Shown here: one piece after another, positions 13,101-23,989 of the stretch
Layout: each line of letters starts with the position of its first letter
Position numbering within the stretch: the first letter of the stretch is position 1
NCBI RefSeq assembly: GCF_001949145.1
Contig: NW_019091359.1
Location: forward strand, 2,912,110-2,976,109
Reading direction: 5' to 3'
Source of the DNA: Acanthaster planci
Taxonomy: Eukaryota > Echinodermata > Asteroidea > Valvatida > Acanthasteridae
Length of the DNA stretch: 64,000 bases
The notes under the pieces: model-generated
What the model was told of the DNA's origin: nothing
What the model saw: the letters and a program-made list of their open reading frames with translations, nothing else
Databases searched by the model: none
Made by a program: the position numbers and the translations under genes

Positions 13101-16100
13101 CTTACTGCCATCGGACAGAGACTTCACAGGCAGTTTGCCAAAGCCTTTATGAATCAGCTCCAGTACAACTCCACCACCAACTGCCCATGTTTCCAAGTTG
13201 TGGGAGCCAACCCAGCAAACGTCAGCCGATCATCCACTGACCTCCATCGTCGAGTGGATGTAGAGTCGAATTCTGACAGAGGGCAGTGCCGCATCATACC
13301 ATCCAAGAAGGGCAACAGCCTGGACGTCAGCTACTGGGCTGGAAACAGCATCCCAATGGGCATCATTAACCCACAGGATAGAGGTTTCGAGATGAGCAGC
13401 CTTCGAGACCACATTTTGCACCTCGCTTTCAAGCAGCCATTCATCACAGATTGTTACCCCTATCTCTACCTCCTGCATCGGGAGAGAGTTCACCGTCTGA
13501 AAGAGAACGGCCTTCACTATGCTTTCAAAGCAGGAATCAAGAAGGAATGTCAGGAAATTACCTCAGAGAAGGAACTGCATAATTTGCTTTCTTTCCTTCA
13601 CCACTGTGGAGACATAATATGTGCTGGTGAGTTATTATGTTAGCCTCCCATTTCAAACACATTTTTCTTCCTAAGTAGAATGGATTGAGATTTCTGCTGC
13701 AGATGCATCGATTTGGAAATTTTTTCCAAGAAAAAGGACCTTGTTTATAGATAATTCCTTTTCTTTGAAATGAAAAGTGAATGCAGTTTACAGTGTTAAC
13801 TGATTTTAAGTCAATTTCTGTATTCAGTGTTCTAGTAAGTTTTTGACTTGTAACAATTGTGAGTGTGGCATTTAACCAGTACTGTCTGAAAACAATACCA
13901 GGAATATCATCCATTTTAATAAAAATTTCATGTATCTGCCTAAATTTGTGCAGATTTCCTTCCGTGTCGAAGTTCCAACAGCACTCTGTTCAGAATAACC
14001 AGTAACAACGTGTTACTGGACCGTTACCATCTCATCATGGCTACCAAACAGTTGACGACTATTCCTAGCCGCTCTGAACAACAGGACCCCCGCTTTCCAA
14101 ACTCTATGCATCACTGGGAGGAACTTGGGCAGAGCTCTCTCGCCTCATCAGCATTCCTGGAACACCTACTGCGTTACGACCCCAAGAACGACCCAGGGAA
14201 TCTGCTGACCACACTGGGCCTAATGGGTCTTATTCACTGCCTGCAGCAACCTGAGGCGGAGTCCACCAAGTACCTAGTGCCATTCTTCCTTCCTCAGGAG
14301 GCGCTGACCACCTCCCCTCCTCGTCATGGCTCCTCCTCTTCCTACCGGTTGTGCCTGGACTTTCATGGCAGCCTACCCGACGCATTTTTCCTAGCATGGC
14401 TGGTGCACTTGATGAGGAAGGTCTTTGAGACCCACGGTAGATGGCGCATCGATGGGCCAAACTCAGCACAGCTGAGCCTAGCGAATGACTGCGAGATGGA
14501 TGTGTCATGTGATGAGGTGGAGAGCCTCATCACAATCTCAGCAAGGTTAGGAAGAGGATACTTTCATATTCTCATATTCTCTTCAGTGAGTGGCTGTTGA
14601 AGTTGATCAGTGCCGTTAGCTCAGCTTATTCATTCTTGACATAAAGACAATGCCATATAACCTTTGAACAGCCTGAGGCAATATCAGTGTTGAATGGTAT
14701 ATAGACCTTGCAGATGTTGTGACCCCAGAGCCTTACAAGACATTCACATACATATACATGTACATGTACATGTACATGTGCATGTACATATACATGTACA
14801 TGTACATGTACATGTACATGTGCATGTACATGTACATGCTTGACTATCCTTGCAACTCACCCCTCCTTGCCGCCCTCCCTAAAAAAATTCAAGAGTGGTC
14901 TTTACGTCACAGTTGTAGTGTTATTGTGTCTTCCTCTCAACACCTACATGACACTGACATATCCCCCAACAAAAATGGTATCCACTACACGATTAGTGGA
15001 AGAACCGGTACAGTACATGTTCAGTCAAGATTGAAATCAGAATACATGTATTTGTATAAGGTTAAATCCAGAATTGCGTCCCTCCGTACTCAAACTGTTA
15101 CATGTACATGTATGTTAATTTATTTACCGGTATTTGTCTTTTTGATAAACTGCTGGTGTAGTACAATGAAATATTCAGTTGTTTCTCAAAATGATGAAGC
15201 TTTGCTGAATGAGAAATTATCCCTTTGTGCTAGCAAAAATGCCCGAAGGGATATATGTAATTGTAATGATAATAAGTTGTCACTTTTCAGATGTACTTTG
15301 CATTGGGGAGATGTTAATTTGAATTAACGTACAGTGTATATAAACACAGTACACTCAGTGCTGTCCAAGAGCATGTGAAAAAATTCACAAGCTTACTTGG
15401 GTTGGACTTGAACCCACAACCTCCTGCTTATTAGTGCAGATGTTACTTTGCAGTGCAGGTGTTGCTTTGCAGTGCAGGTGTTGCTTTGCAGTGCAGGTGT
15501 TGCTTTGCAGTGCAGGTGTTGCTTTGCAGTGCAGGTGTTGCTTTGCAGTGCAGGTGTTGCTTTGCAGTGCAGGTGTTGCTTTGCAGTGCAGGTGTTACTT
15601 TGCAGTACAGATGTTACTTCGCAGTGCAGGTGTTGCTTTGCAGTGCAGGTGTTACTTTGCAGTGCAGATGTTACTTTGTAGTGCAGGTGTTGCTTTGTTA
15701 TTAACTGCTTTAGTGATTCTGTTGTCCAAAACTTTGATGTAAAACTGAATATTCAAATATTTAACACACTTTTAGGTCAATATTCACATGTGCAATTTTT
15801 AAACCTGACTTTAGCCAATTTTTTGTGGCTGTTGTAAAGGTTTACCGTAAGAAATACGTATATACCACTAAAATGTACTTACGAATTACTGCCAAAATTG
15901 GTACTTAAAACTCATCAGCTCCAATGTTTCTCATGAGTTATGAGGAGAGAATTAATAAGGCATGAGGCATGTCATTCACTTCATACATCAGGGATCACAG
16001 TGCCCCCTGTTGTTGGTCCGGCCACATTATCAAAGTATGAATGTGAGGCCTAAAGAGTAACCCAGTTTACTGAATGTCAGTGTAAGTTGAAATGTCTATG

Positions 16101-19002
16101 GGAAAAAGGTATTACAATTGAAAATCTTGTTGTTTTACATGTACACTGTATGTAGGTGCGGAGTGAACTACAATGTGCATGATCTTCTCGCCTTGACCAG
16201 CAACATTGTAGATCAAATGAGATCCACATATATCAAGTCAAGTGCCCAAATCACTATAGGCCCACCTTGCCCCTTGCAGCCCTACTACTGCAAAGTCAGG
16301 GCCGGGGAACCAGAGAAGACGCATGTGATAGATATTGCCAACGGCAAGGCACCAGGACCACTGTGGTGCGGTGACCAGCAAGTGGACTGCTATCCAGACG
16401 TTGACCAGTGGTTGCTCAGAGCGACCAATATCATGCAGGTAATGTTTGAGCTTGCAACGAGAATTGATCCAGGAATTTGGGCTGCCAGAAGCCTTGTCTT
16501 TATGTACATGTATAACTGCTAAGTGTGTGGCAAACAGTCCTTGGTTGTTACAGGGGCTAATCAATCAGAGTGAGGGAAGCTAGTTTGTGGTGTCCTTCCA
16601 GGATTTGTGATTTGTACCAGGGTCAAAAAAGGAGATGAGTGAGAAGCTGGCTGGCTGTTCATCTCTAGCAGAAATCCAAACCATGTTGATGTGCTCTTTT
16701 CCTTGTTCTGCTGCCAAAATGTAACTTCATCCCTGAGCTGTGTATGGATGTTTTTTTGAGGACACTTACTCATTTTGAAATAGATCTTTTTAACGGAAAG
16801 GCTAAAAATACACCTCACACGACTCTGACTTTTACAGAACACATCTGCACAAAAATTGCGTTGTCGGGACACACGTTTGATCAGTTACTTGCATTTATTT
16901 CAATGTAAATGATACTGTGCATGTATTCTTCCGTATTTTTGCCTTCAAAACAAAAACAAAAATGTTTATGATGCTGCTAGTTGAGGTCATGAAAAGTTTG
17001 AACACTATTTCTAAGAAATACTTGAATGATTTGTTAATGAGAAGTTTTGTATACAGTATACTACCAGAGGAAATCCCTCTCTTTCATTGATTCCATTCCA
17101 TAATTTAACAAAAACAAACTGACCCTAAGTTTAACCCCAACCCCCCAAGGGTTACTGGCCCTAACCTTCCCCATTCACACAAAGATAAACACCCACATGG
17201 GACTTTGTGCANNNNNNNNNNNNNNNNNNNNNNNNNNNNNNNNNNNNNNNNNNNNNNNNNNNNNNNNNNNNNNNNNNNNNNNNNNNNNNNNNNNNNNNNN
17301 NNNNNNNNNNNNNNNNNNNGAAACACTTTACTACTGTTTAATTCTGTGTGGTTGGGGAAGGTTAGGGTTAACATGTAAAATTGCCCGATTTCTGCAATAC
17401 TTTAGTGATCTGAAACTTGTGTTGAAAACATCCGAGTTCTATTCTGTTTAGATTTGTTCTTCTTGTCCATTGATCAGAACTTGAATTTGAATGCTTGTGC
17501 GTGGGGGAGAAGGACCGAACACCAAAGGGTTTTGTGTTCATGTGTATACAAGGAAACCCTAACATGAACATGTACATACATGTTCATGACTTCTTGACAT
17601 ACACAGTCTTAGATGCTCAGGAAAAGACGAAGTTGAAGTTAGGATTTAGGTATTTTCTTTTTGTTTACAAACAAGGACATTTGTGTCAGTTGTAATGTGA
17701 CAAGTCTGCCTCGTTGGAGCCAAAATAGTGGAACCGGCACATTACATATCCTGACTTTGTTGATGGTTCCAACTTTTGTTTTCCCTGAATTGTGACATCC
17801 TATTACATGTAGGTGTGTGTGCACACACTTGTCCTACTTTGTTGTACTTTACATGTACATTGGTTGTATTGGGGTTTGCTGTATAAGGAAGTAATGAATG
17901 AGCAATCAGTAGGATCCCGTACATGCCCATGTTGAATGCACAAATCAGCAATTTGTGGGCACATTCTCAAAAGAGATTTCAGAGGGGTGTTCCCTTATGG
18001 CCTAAAAACAAAGGAAGATTTATGCATCCTGTCAGCAACTTCAAGGGTGTGAAAAGTCTAGTGCCCTTTTTGTCAAAATGAATTTTATGTTGTTTTTTAT
18101 TGCTGGCTGCTTAGTTCTTGCGTCAAGTCGAAAGCCCATGTGGCACATGTGTGACTTTCGTGTCTTCTTAGACACACATAATCAAAGAGCATTATATGAG
18201 CTGATGAAGGAGCACATCAGCATCTTATATCACCGACAACCCTAATTTTTGTAACCTGCAATATACATGGAACAGTCTGAACTTTTACATCGTTTTGTTT
18301 TTAACGCTTAATATGCTGATTTAACACACTTCCTTTTGTCACACAGTTGTCTTCATCTCCCAGCAATTGTCCCTCACCGGTCAGTCTATGCACTCACATT
18401 AAGAAGTTGCCCCCAGCACTGTTTGTCTGGCTCTGCAATCGACTGAATGCGCCCCCTGTAGGCAGAGATTGGCAAGGCCTAGCAGGTGAGGCAAAAATAC
18501 TGTACGGGCATTGCGCATCTGTATGCATTTGCCTTAGGTGTTGTGGACATTTTGTATGCCTAAGGTGTCAAGTTAGCACAACAAGGTTTCAAGTATTGAG
18601 TCATGACATTTGTTAGATGGCCTGGCATTTTGACCTGAGCAGTCTCCTCACTGAGGTCAAGAATTAGGAATAAGAACAAATGAAGTGTGAAAAAAATACT
18701 TCCAGGTACTTGTAGTTATAGGTATTAATCAATTATTTTTATGAAAACTTCTTGTTTTAAAATGGAAGTTTCCCTCTTTGCTTGAAAACCTTCCAGGTGT
18801 GTTGGGGTACAATCTAGGGGATGTTACTGTGTTTAAGATCCATCGTCAAAGTGTCTCTGATCCTTGTTACTCTCTTCTCCTGGACTGGGGTCGTCATGCC
18901 AACGCCACCCTAGGTGAGCTGGTCCATCTCCTGCGAGAAAAGCCAATGGAGAGGTTGGATATTCTGACAGACATGATGGAGAAATGGCTGATTGTACAGT
19001 GA
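9784..19002 (+). CDS. PDZ-ROC(pseudo)-COR-death domain protein, DAPK-like ROCO family (7 exons)
   Basis: Predicted intracellular signalling scaffold of about 1027 aa. I joined 9784-10188, 11302-11421, 12288-13626, 13954-14545, 16156-16438, 18347-18485 and 18797-19002; every junction has GT-AG and matching phase. Seen in order: a Ser-rich N-terminus (aa 1-113); a PDZ domain (about 114-200) with the GSLGF carboxylate loop; a Ser-rich linker; a ROC-like domain (about 285-457) whose P-loop position reads ISGSQAETLAT and lacks GxxxxGK[S/T], with MSVDNS where the guanine-specifying NKxD is expected; a COR domain (about 530-830) with the typical WEEL, LLTTLGLMGLI and YLVPFFLP blocks; a linker; and a death domain (about 930-1020) containing DWQGLAGVLGY and a late NATLGELVHLLRE helix. 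ROC-COR-death is known from DAPK1; a PDZ in front of it I do not recognise from any named family. GTP binding is probably lost. The start is the first in-frame ATG of the exon; an upstream exon cannot be excluded. Confidence 0.85.
10440..10701 (+). mobile_element. Long inverted-repeat element with tRNA-like core
   Basis: Two arms of about 85 bp (10440-10524 and 10618-10701) are inverted copies with only a few mismatches; both contain GGGTTTTGCCCTTACCCAAC. The 90-bp centre has a tRNA-like sequence: A-box-like TGGTCAAGTGGTTAAGACA, an anticodon-arm-like TCTGC...GCAGG with an 8-nt loop, and a perfect B box GGTTCGAGTCC in a 5-bp T-stem (GTGGG/CCCAC). The acceptor stem pairs poorly. It lies in intron 1 of gene 1. 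A diverged second copy is at 15.3 kb, so this is a repeat family. Confidence 0.8.
10528..10605 (+). ncRNA. tRNA-like sequence (pol III A and B boxes), degenerate
   Basis: D-arm, anticodon-arm and T-arm are readable, but the acceptor stem has at least two mismatches of seven and the anticodon loop has 8 bases. I read it as a tRNA-derived promoter inside the surrounding element, not a functional tRNA gene. Confidence 0.5.
11302..11421 (+). CDS. Gene 1 exon 2: middle of PDZ
   Basis: 40 codons between a TTGCAG acceptor and a GTACTA donor, phase 0 on both sides. It encodes PDZ core strands including GECILSVNGQPL, the usual 'G-D-x-I-L-x-V-N-G' block. Confidence 0.85.
12288..13626 (+). CDS. Gene 1 exon 3: end of PDZ, ROC-like domain, start of COR
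   Basis: Large exon (446 codons plus 1 nt) between CTATTAG and GTGAGT. It completes the PDZ (PVYLIIQRP), then encodes a Ser-rich linker and a ROC-like fold with degenerate nucleotide-binding motifs. It ends in the first COR helices (ELHNLLSFLHHCGDII). Confidence 0.88.
13954..14545 (+). CDS. Gene 1 exon 4: COR domain
   Basis: Starts after TTGTGCAG and joins exon 3 in phase 1. It encodes the winged-helix-like COR core: NNVLLDRYHLIMATKQL, then WEELGQSSLASSAFLEHLL and YLVPFFLPQE. Ends in phase 2 at GTTAGG. Confidence 0.85.
14748..14838. repeat. (TACATG)n microsatellite, ~90 bp
   Basis: Long run of TACATG with interruptions (TGCATG, TACATA), in intron 4 of gene 1. All six frames appear open across it, which is an artefact of the repeat. 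Confidence 0.97.
15288..15444 (-). mobile_element. Rearranged second copy of the tRNA-like inverted-repeat element
   Basis: Bases 15309-15375 match the left arm of the element at 10.4 kb (GATGTTAATT, CAGTGCTGTCCAAGAGC). Bases 15389-15440 match its tRNA-like core in reverse orientation (inverted B box and CTCCTGCTTATTAGTGCAGA). The homology then stops inside the core and passes into the 19-bp minisatellite; the distal arm is missing. Confidence 0.75.
15433..15698. repeat. 19-bp minisatellite, 14 copies
   Basis: Fourteen tandem units of 19 bp, consensus AGTGCAGGTGTTGCTTTGC with variants AGTGCAGATGTTACTTTGC. The variants cluster at both ends and the identical units in the middle. As 19 is not a multiple of three, three overlapping Cys/Val-rich open frames appear; they are artefacts. 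Intron 4 of gene 1. Confidence 0.97.
16156..16438 (+). CDS. Gene 1 exon 5: C-terminal COR/linker
   Basis: Acceptor GTATGTAG, donor GTAATG; joins exon 4 in phase 2 and exits in phase 0. It is Cys-containing and begins CGVNYNVHDLLALTSNIVDQ. It corresponds to the region between COR and death domain in DAPK-type ROCO proteins; I assign no separate domain. Confidence 0.8.
17159..17367. repeat. Inverted repeat flanking an assembly gap
   Basis: CCCTAACCTTCCCC (from 17159) recurs inverted as GGGGAAGGTTAGGG (ending 17367). The arms are about 24 bp with about 20 matches. Between them lie 108 undetermined bases (17212-17319). The assembly probably broke in a fold-back element in intron 5 of gene 1. Confidence 0.75.
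18347..18485 (+). CDS. Gene 1 exon 6: first half of death domain
   Basis: Starts after TCACACAG, ends at GTGAGG in phase 1. It encodes the first death-domain helices, including IKKLPPALFVWLCNRL and the conserved tryptophan in GRDWQGLA. Confidence 0.8.
18797..19002 (+). CDS. Gene 1 exon 7: second half of death domain and stop
   Basis: Starts after CCTTCCAG in phase 1. It encodes GVLGYNLGDVTVFKIH and the later death-domain helices, with a TGA at 19000-19002 just after the last helix, so the death domain is C-terminal. Confidence 0.85.
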
Positions 19003-20668
19003 GGAGATTCCTCGCAGGAAGCCTGGAGATAAGAAATCTTTCCTTTAATGGCTTATGACGCAAATGATGATTTCTCAATTCAGTGGTCCAGATGTGGAGG
19101 AAATTTCCATTGCAGAACACGGTGGGAACTTAGTGGCCCGTTTTGTAGACTGTGGATTCGCCAGTGAGAAACTTAAGAGATGGGAACATTTGCCTTGAAG
19201 GACACCGTAGAAAAAGGAGCAGAAATCTTGATACCTCCTGTATCAGAACAGATGTGAACATCCACTTTGGAAGCCAGGAACAGTTCTGCTCCACACCTTC
19301 AGAGCCTTTTCCTTGGGGAAAAATCCAAGATACTTGGACAACCTAGAAGAGCAGGATGTGGGATAAACCTGTATGGATTTCCATGCAGTACAAATCCAGT
19401 GTTTCTTACTGTTAGAGTAACCAGTAATTTCCCTGCTGGCCAGGTAGAACTTTTGAGTACTGTGTACTGATTACATGTACCACTATGCTTATTGATGGAA
19501 GATTGTTTACTAACTTTGTTTCGTGGAGTCCTCTATCGTCTTCTTGAATACCAACATTGAATGCTGTAACTAATTGATTGATCGCTTATCTTGGATTTTC
19601 AATGCAAGTCCCAAATAACAGGTAGCTACATGTAAAGTGATAAACCAAGCAAGATGATCTGTAGGCAAATCAAGTTGGCTATATTAGTTATGCATACAGT
19701 GGCAGGTGCAAGAGTGTTTGGGTGCCTCTGTGGTTTTTTCTTATGCAAATTTCATAATTCATGCGCAAAAAATTGTTGATGTCATTCTATATGTAAGCAG
19801 AAACCTCAATGTTGCTGCTATTTCTACACAGAAAGTTTTTATAGTTTTATATTTTGTTTCTGGTGAGTTATGTGTGTGTAAGAACATGGCGTTGAGCTGG
19901 TCTCGCAGTCTTTTCAGTTACCAAAGTTTGGGTTCAAAATTGGAACAAAAAATCCCTCAGCATAACAATATTTTCCCCAAATGACATCACAGCAGCAGCA
20001 CATGCAGTTGTCAGGAAAAGCATGGAAAGTCTGAAATGTTTGAAAAGGAAAAAGCACTTTCCAAAACAGTTTCCGGAAAAGGGGATGTTAGTTTATCTGT
20101 TCATTCAAGAGAGGTGGAAAGTTGCAGAAAATGTGTTTCAGAAAAATCCAGTTAATTTTCATACACATCCCCAAGGGGTAAGGGTGTACTTCCAAGCCAA
20201 ATCTACAGCATACAGTTGGTTACTTTCCAAACTGGAGTAAATATTTTCATGTGAAATGCGACAAGTTTATCTCTTTAGTCATTAGGTTTATACCTTGCTG
20301 TTTGGACATTGGGACAATATCGGTATACATGTAATGCTTGCGTGTGATGTTGTTATTCAAATGCTTATTGTTGATTGCTTTTGTACTGATTTTCTATGTA
20401 CAAAAAAGCTGAGTGCATATAGTATACCATAAATGTGCTTATCTTACACAAGTTTCATGTAATTGCTTGTTGTTGCATCCTTGTAGAGACATAAGCATGT
20501 CTCTAGAAGGGAAAAAAGTGGTCATTGGTTGAGTGGACAACTTCTGTGGTGTGTTTTGCAGCTAGTCTAAAAGACAGAGAATCAATTTGCAAAAGGGCAT
20601 TTTGAAGACATCTGGGTATGGGGCATTATCAGAGGTTGCAGTAATTCTGTAAAGATCACACTAATAAA
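19003..20668 (+). other. Probable 3' UTR of gene 1
   Basis: No coding potential seen after the TGA. The first clear poly(A) signal I found is AATAAA at 20663-20668, which would give a 3' UTR of about 1.7 kb. Confidence 0.4.
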
Positions 20669-23158
20669 ATCCTGTTTCATGGATTTCCTTGTTTTGTGTA
20701 TTACCTAGAAAGAAATTCAGAAGAAAAGAAAATATGGCTAATGTTTCCATAAAATGTAATCATATCAAGCAAGGCTCCCTGCTGGTGGACACGAGATAGA
20801 TGCACTGTGACAAACCTGTGCAAGGATTTCTACTTTTTTCAATTCAGTTCATATTTCAACAGGAAAAGTCTTTGTAAATGTACATATACTTTTGATACTG
20901 TTTCTTTCCACTAATTAAAAAAAAACAGGCATAGAAACATCAGAATCATTTTTCCTTTAAGTGTACTTCAGACAGACTTCCACTTCTGGTATTTTTTCCT
21001 TCTGAGGGGGGAGTAGTGTTGTTGTTCTGTATACCATGCAAATTGAAATTTTGATTGTAAAAGAAAAATTATCCTTTTTAATTTTGAAATTTTGTAAAGT
21101 TCCACAAGAAATTCCATGCACGACTAAAGGCAATTGACAATGAAAATGATCAATCAACCGGTGTCATTTTCTCACAAAATGAAGTTTTAGCTATTTATAT
21201 GAGCATGCGATAGCTAAATAACTTTTGGTAAGAAAATAGTGTTTGTTACATTTGACATGGTCTTTTCAGCATGGACTTTGTTATCTCAGTAGAGTTGACA
21301 ACGTACATGTATAGAAACCATGGAAAATGCCACATGGAATGATGTGAACAAGTTACTCGTACCCTGACTCAAGCAAGAAAGTGTATCAGTCTGGAAAAAC
21401 CCAGCTCCCATATTTCAATTTTTTTTCCAGTGAAAGAGCTTTTAAAAAATTCATGTGGAGTTGGATAGGAGGAAGTAGACATTTCTGGTTGAACGGGAAG
21501 TTGTGTGCCAGGATTTCAATGTTAGTGGCTCCGCAGGGGATACTTATTTAGGTCACAGGTCAGAGGTCAGTACTTATAACCTTTTCCAAGGACATGTACT
21601 ATTCATGATCAAATGCTAACAAAAGCAGGTTTAGGTGAAGCCAACCAGATCCGGTAATGAAGTGAAACCAGATTTGGATCTCAAGTGACTGGTACCTACA
21701 TATGCACAGATGTTCATTAAATCAGCTTATCACTCTGACTCATGGCAAGTTGCCAGCTTCAGCTGAACCACCCAGCATTTACAAAAATCTTCACTTAGAA
21801 TGCTTTGAGGTGCTGGGATCTCATAAATGATGTAAAATCAGTGTTATTTCACAGCTTTTCAGTTTTCCAGACGATGATTGTACAGTCACACAATGTAGAA
21901 AGTTGAGGCTAACTCTTGTAGTTTCCCTTCAAACCAAGCACCACAGGTGATACCAAAAATTGCATCCATATACAGTATGTGTAGCCATGGTTACTCTGCA
22001 TCATTAATGGAAAAACCAATGACTTGTGGCTGGAGTACCTCACGGACATAGCCACAGCTATTGTCCTGTTCAAACATTCCAACAGGACATTTCAATTGTG
22101 AGGCAATGTATCAAGAGCCTTAGTGTATCTAAATATAGATTTATTGAGGTACAATTTTTTTGTTGTTTTGTAATCATGTTGAGAGTGACAGTCTTGACAA
22201 TGCAGTCCTGAGAATACGGTCATACGGTATGCCTATTTATATCTTTTGTGGAGGAATTTCTACATTAATTTGGTTGTATCACAAGTGCCTCGATTTGCTC
22301 ATGTTCACTTTGGCACTTTGACCCCCAAGTTATGGTAAGCCCAAACTCCTTATGCAAATTTTTCTCACAAGAAACTTTCCTGATTCCTCTGAAATACAGC
22401 CCAATGTAAAGTAACACAATGACTGAGCTCTTCCTCCATCTTCCAGAAACCCTTCCAAACCATTTTGAAGGATTTGGGAAGGTTAGGAATCACTTATGTG
22501 ACAAACTCGTCAAGTCTTCCTAACGTTCCTAACTGTAATGTAATATTCAAAAATTCACCAGAACCTCTTCTGACTTGTTGCACCTGTTCTATCCAATACC
22601 ATTTATTTGTAATCTTCAAGTGCCTACAACACCTAGAAAAATTCCCTCTACCTCGTACAGTTTATACTCATCCCCAACAGTTTTTAAATCAAGCGATACC
22701 TAATTTATATTTGTAACATAGAAAAGAATTATTCTTAATGATACAAGTGAATAGTAAAACCAATTAAATTGAGATGATTTTGTAGAATAACATATTTACA
22801 ACTACAGCATGTTGCTGCTGTAATGGCTTGTTGTACAAGGCCACTTTCTCCAAGGTCAGAACTGAATATTTACACAAATAATGTTTTATTTAAACATGCA
22901 AGTGTTATTGGCACTGCCTTTATAAATATTACTGTGTAATGTGTATACTTAGTAGGAAGGAAAGAACACTTAGCACTTCATATTTCAAAATGTACAAATA
23001 AATTGATCCCAAAATGGATTTCAGTCATCCCATTTCACTCCGTGGGTAAAAAGGAAGTTCTTATCAAAAATTTTAATATGGACACTTTAATGCATACACG
23101 TATCATTGTAGATAATAAAAAAATGATTGTCGAGACAAAAGTGATGCTGTGAAAAGGT
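20669..23158. other. Intergenic space between convergent genes 1 and 2
   Basis: AT-rich DNA with no recognisable exon or repeat family that I can name. Further AATAAA signals on the minus strand (plus-strand TTTATT, for example 22885-22890) could extend the gene 2 3' UTR into this stretch. Confidence 0.4.
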
Positions 23159-23989
23159 GTTTATTTTGAATTAAAACAGGAATGTCAACATTTATGGCCC
23201 TATATTAAAATGGAGTCGTATTTTAATTGACAGAAAAGGGTTGGCCAACACCTCTAGTACTTTTTGTAGAAATCAATTCGTTTATGCATGTACATTAAAC
23301 CTACAAGTAATAAATGCATCTATGGTGGCAATTTACTTAAACTACATGGAAGTCACATTCTGGAACAATAATCAGCATAGCATCCTACCAGTTCAAGGAG
23401 CTAAATATTTTACTACAAATTTTGTGGCGAGCTTTAAAAAAATTAGTCATTCTGGGAGGTTTTTTTGTTCGACATGTAGTCCTACAAGTGAAAATTGAAT
23501 GTCTTGAATAAATACACATGAATATCAGGAAACCTATGATGATTAAAAATACTCCCTAGAGATAATAAAAATCAACTTTCAAAATGTAGCATCCCACTTA
23601 AATGCATATTTTCCTAACTTTCCTTCTCAATTATCAATGACCAGATGGAACTTTGGTAATCTTCCAAACCTACTCAATGGGCACAAAACCAGAATTCTTC
23701 ACATCCATCACACAAAACTTCAGGAAGCAGCAAGTCCCCTGTGAAAACAAATACAGCTAGACTCTATCTTCCTCAATCCTACAAAATCTTCCTAAACCTG
23801 GTAGATTTGAAAGGATCACAGAAGTTGAGGCTTAAGTTCTAAATAATCGCTCATCTGAAAGTTACAAACTTTACAACTACTGTTTTATGAGAAGTCTGTA
23901 TTACTACAGAGGTTGTTCATCCAAAAACACCATGATCTATATTTTTCTTTTCACTTAACCACTTTCATGAGAAATTTCACTGAAACCAC
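23159..23989 (-). other. Probable 3' UTR of gene 2
   Basis: Downstream (minus strand) of the gene 2 stop codon, with no coding signal. The plus strand has TTTATT at 23160-23165, that is AATAAA on the minus strand, giving a 3' UTR of about 0.8 kb. Confidence 0.4.

Noticed and set aside
15434-15742. Three overlapping Cys/Val-rich open frames
   Set aside because: They are the three frames of the 19-bp minisatellite; no start context, splice partner or homology.
17130-17370. Telomere-like CCCTAA words
   Set aside because: Only isolated single words within an inverted repeat; no tandem TTAGGG array.
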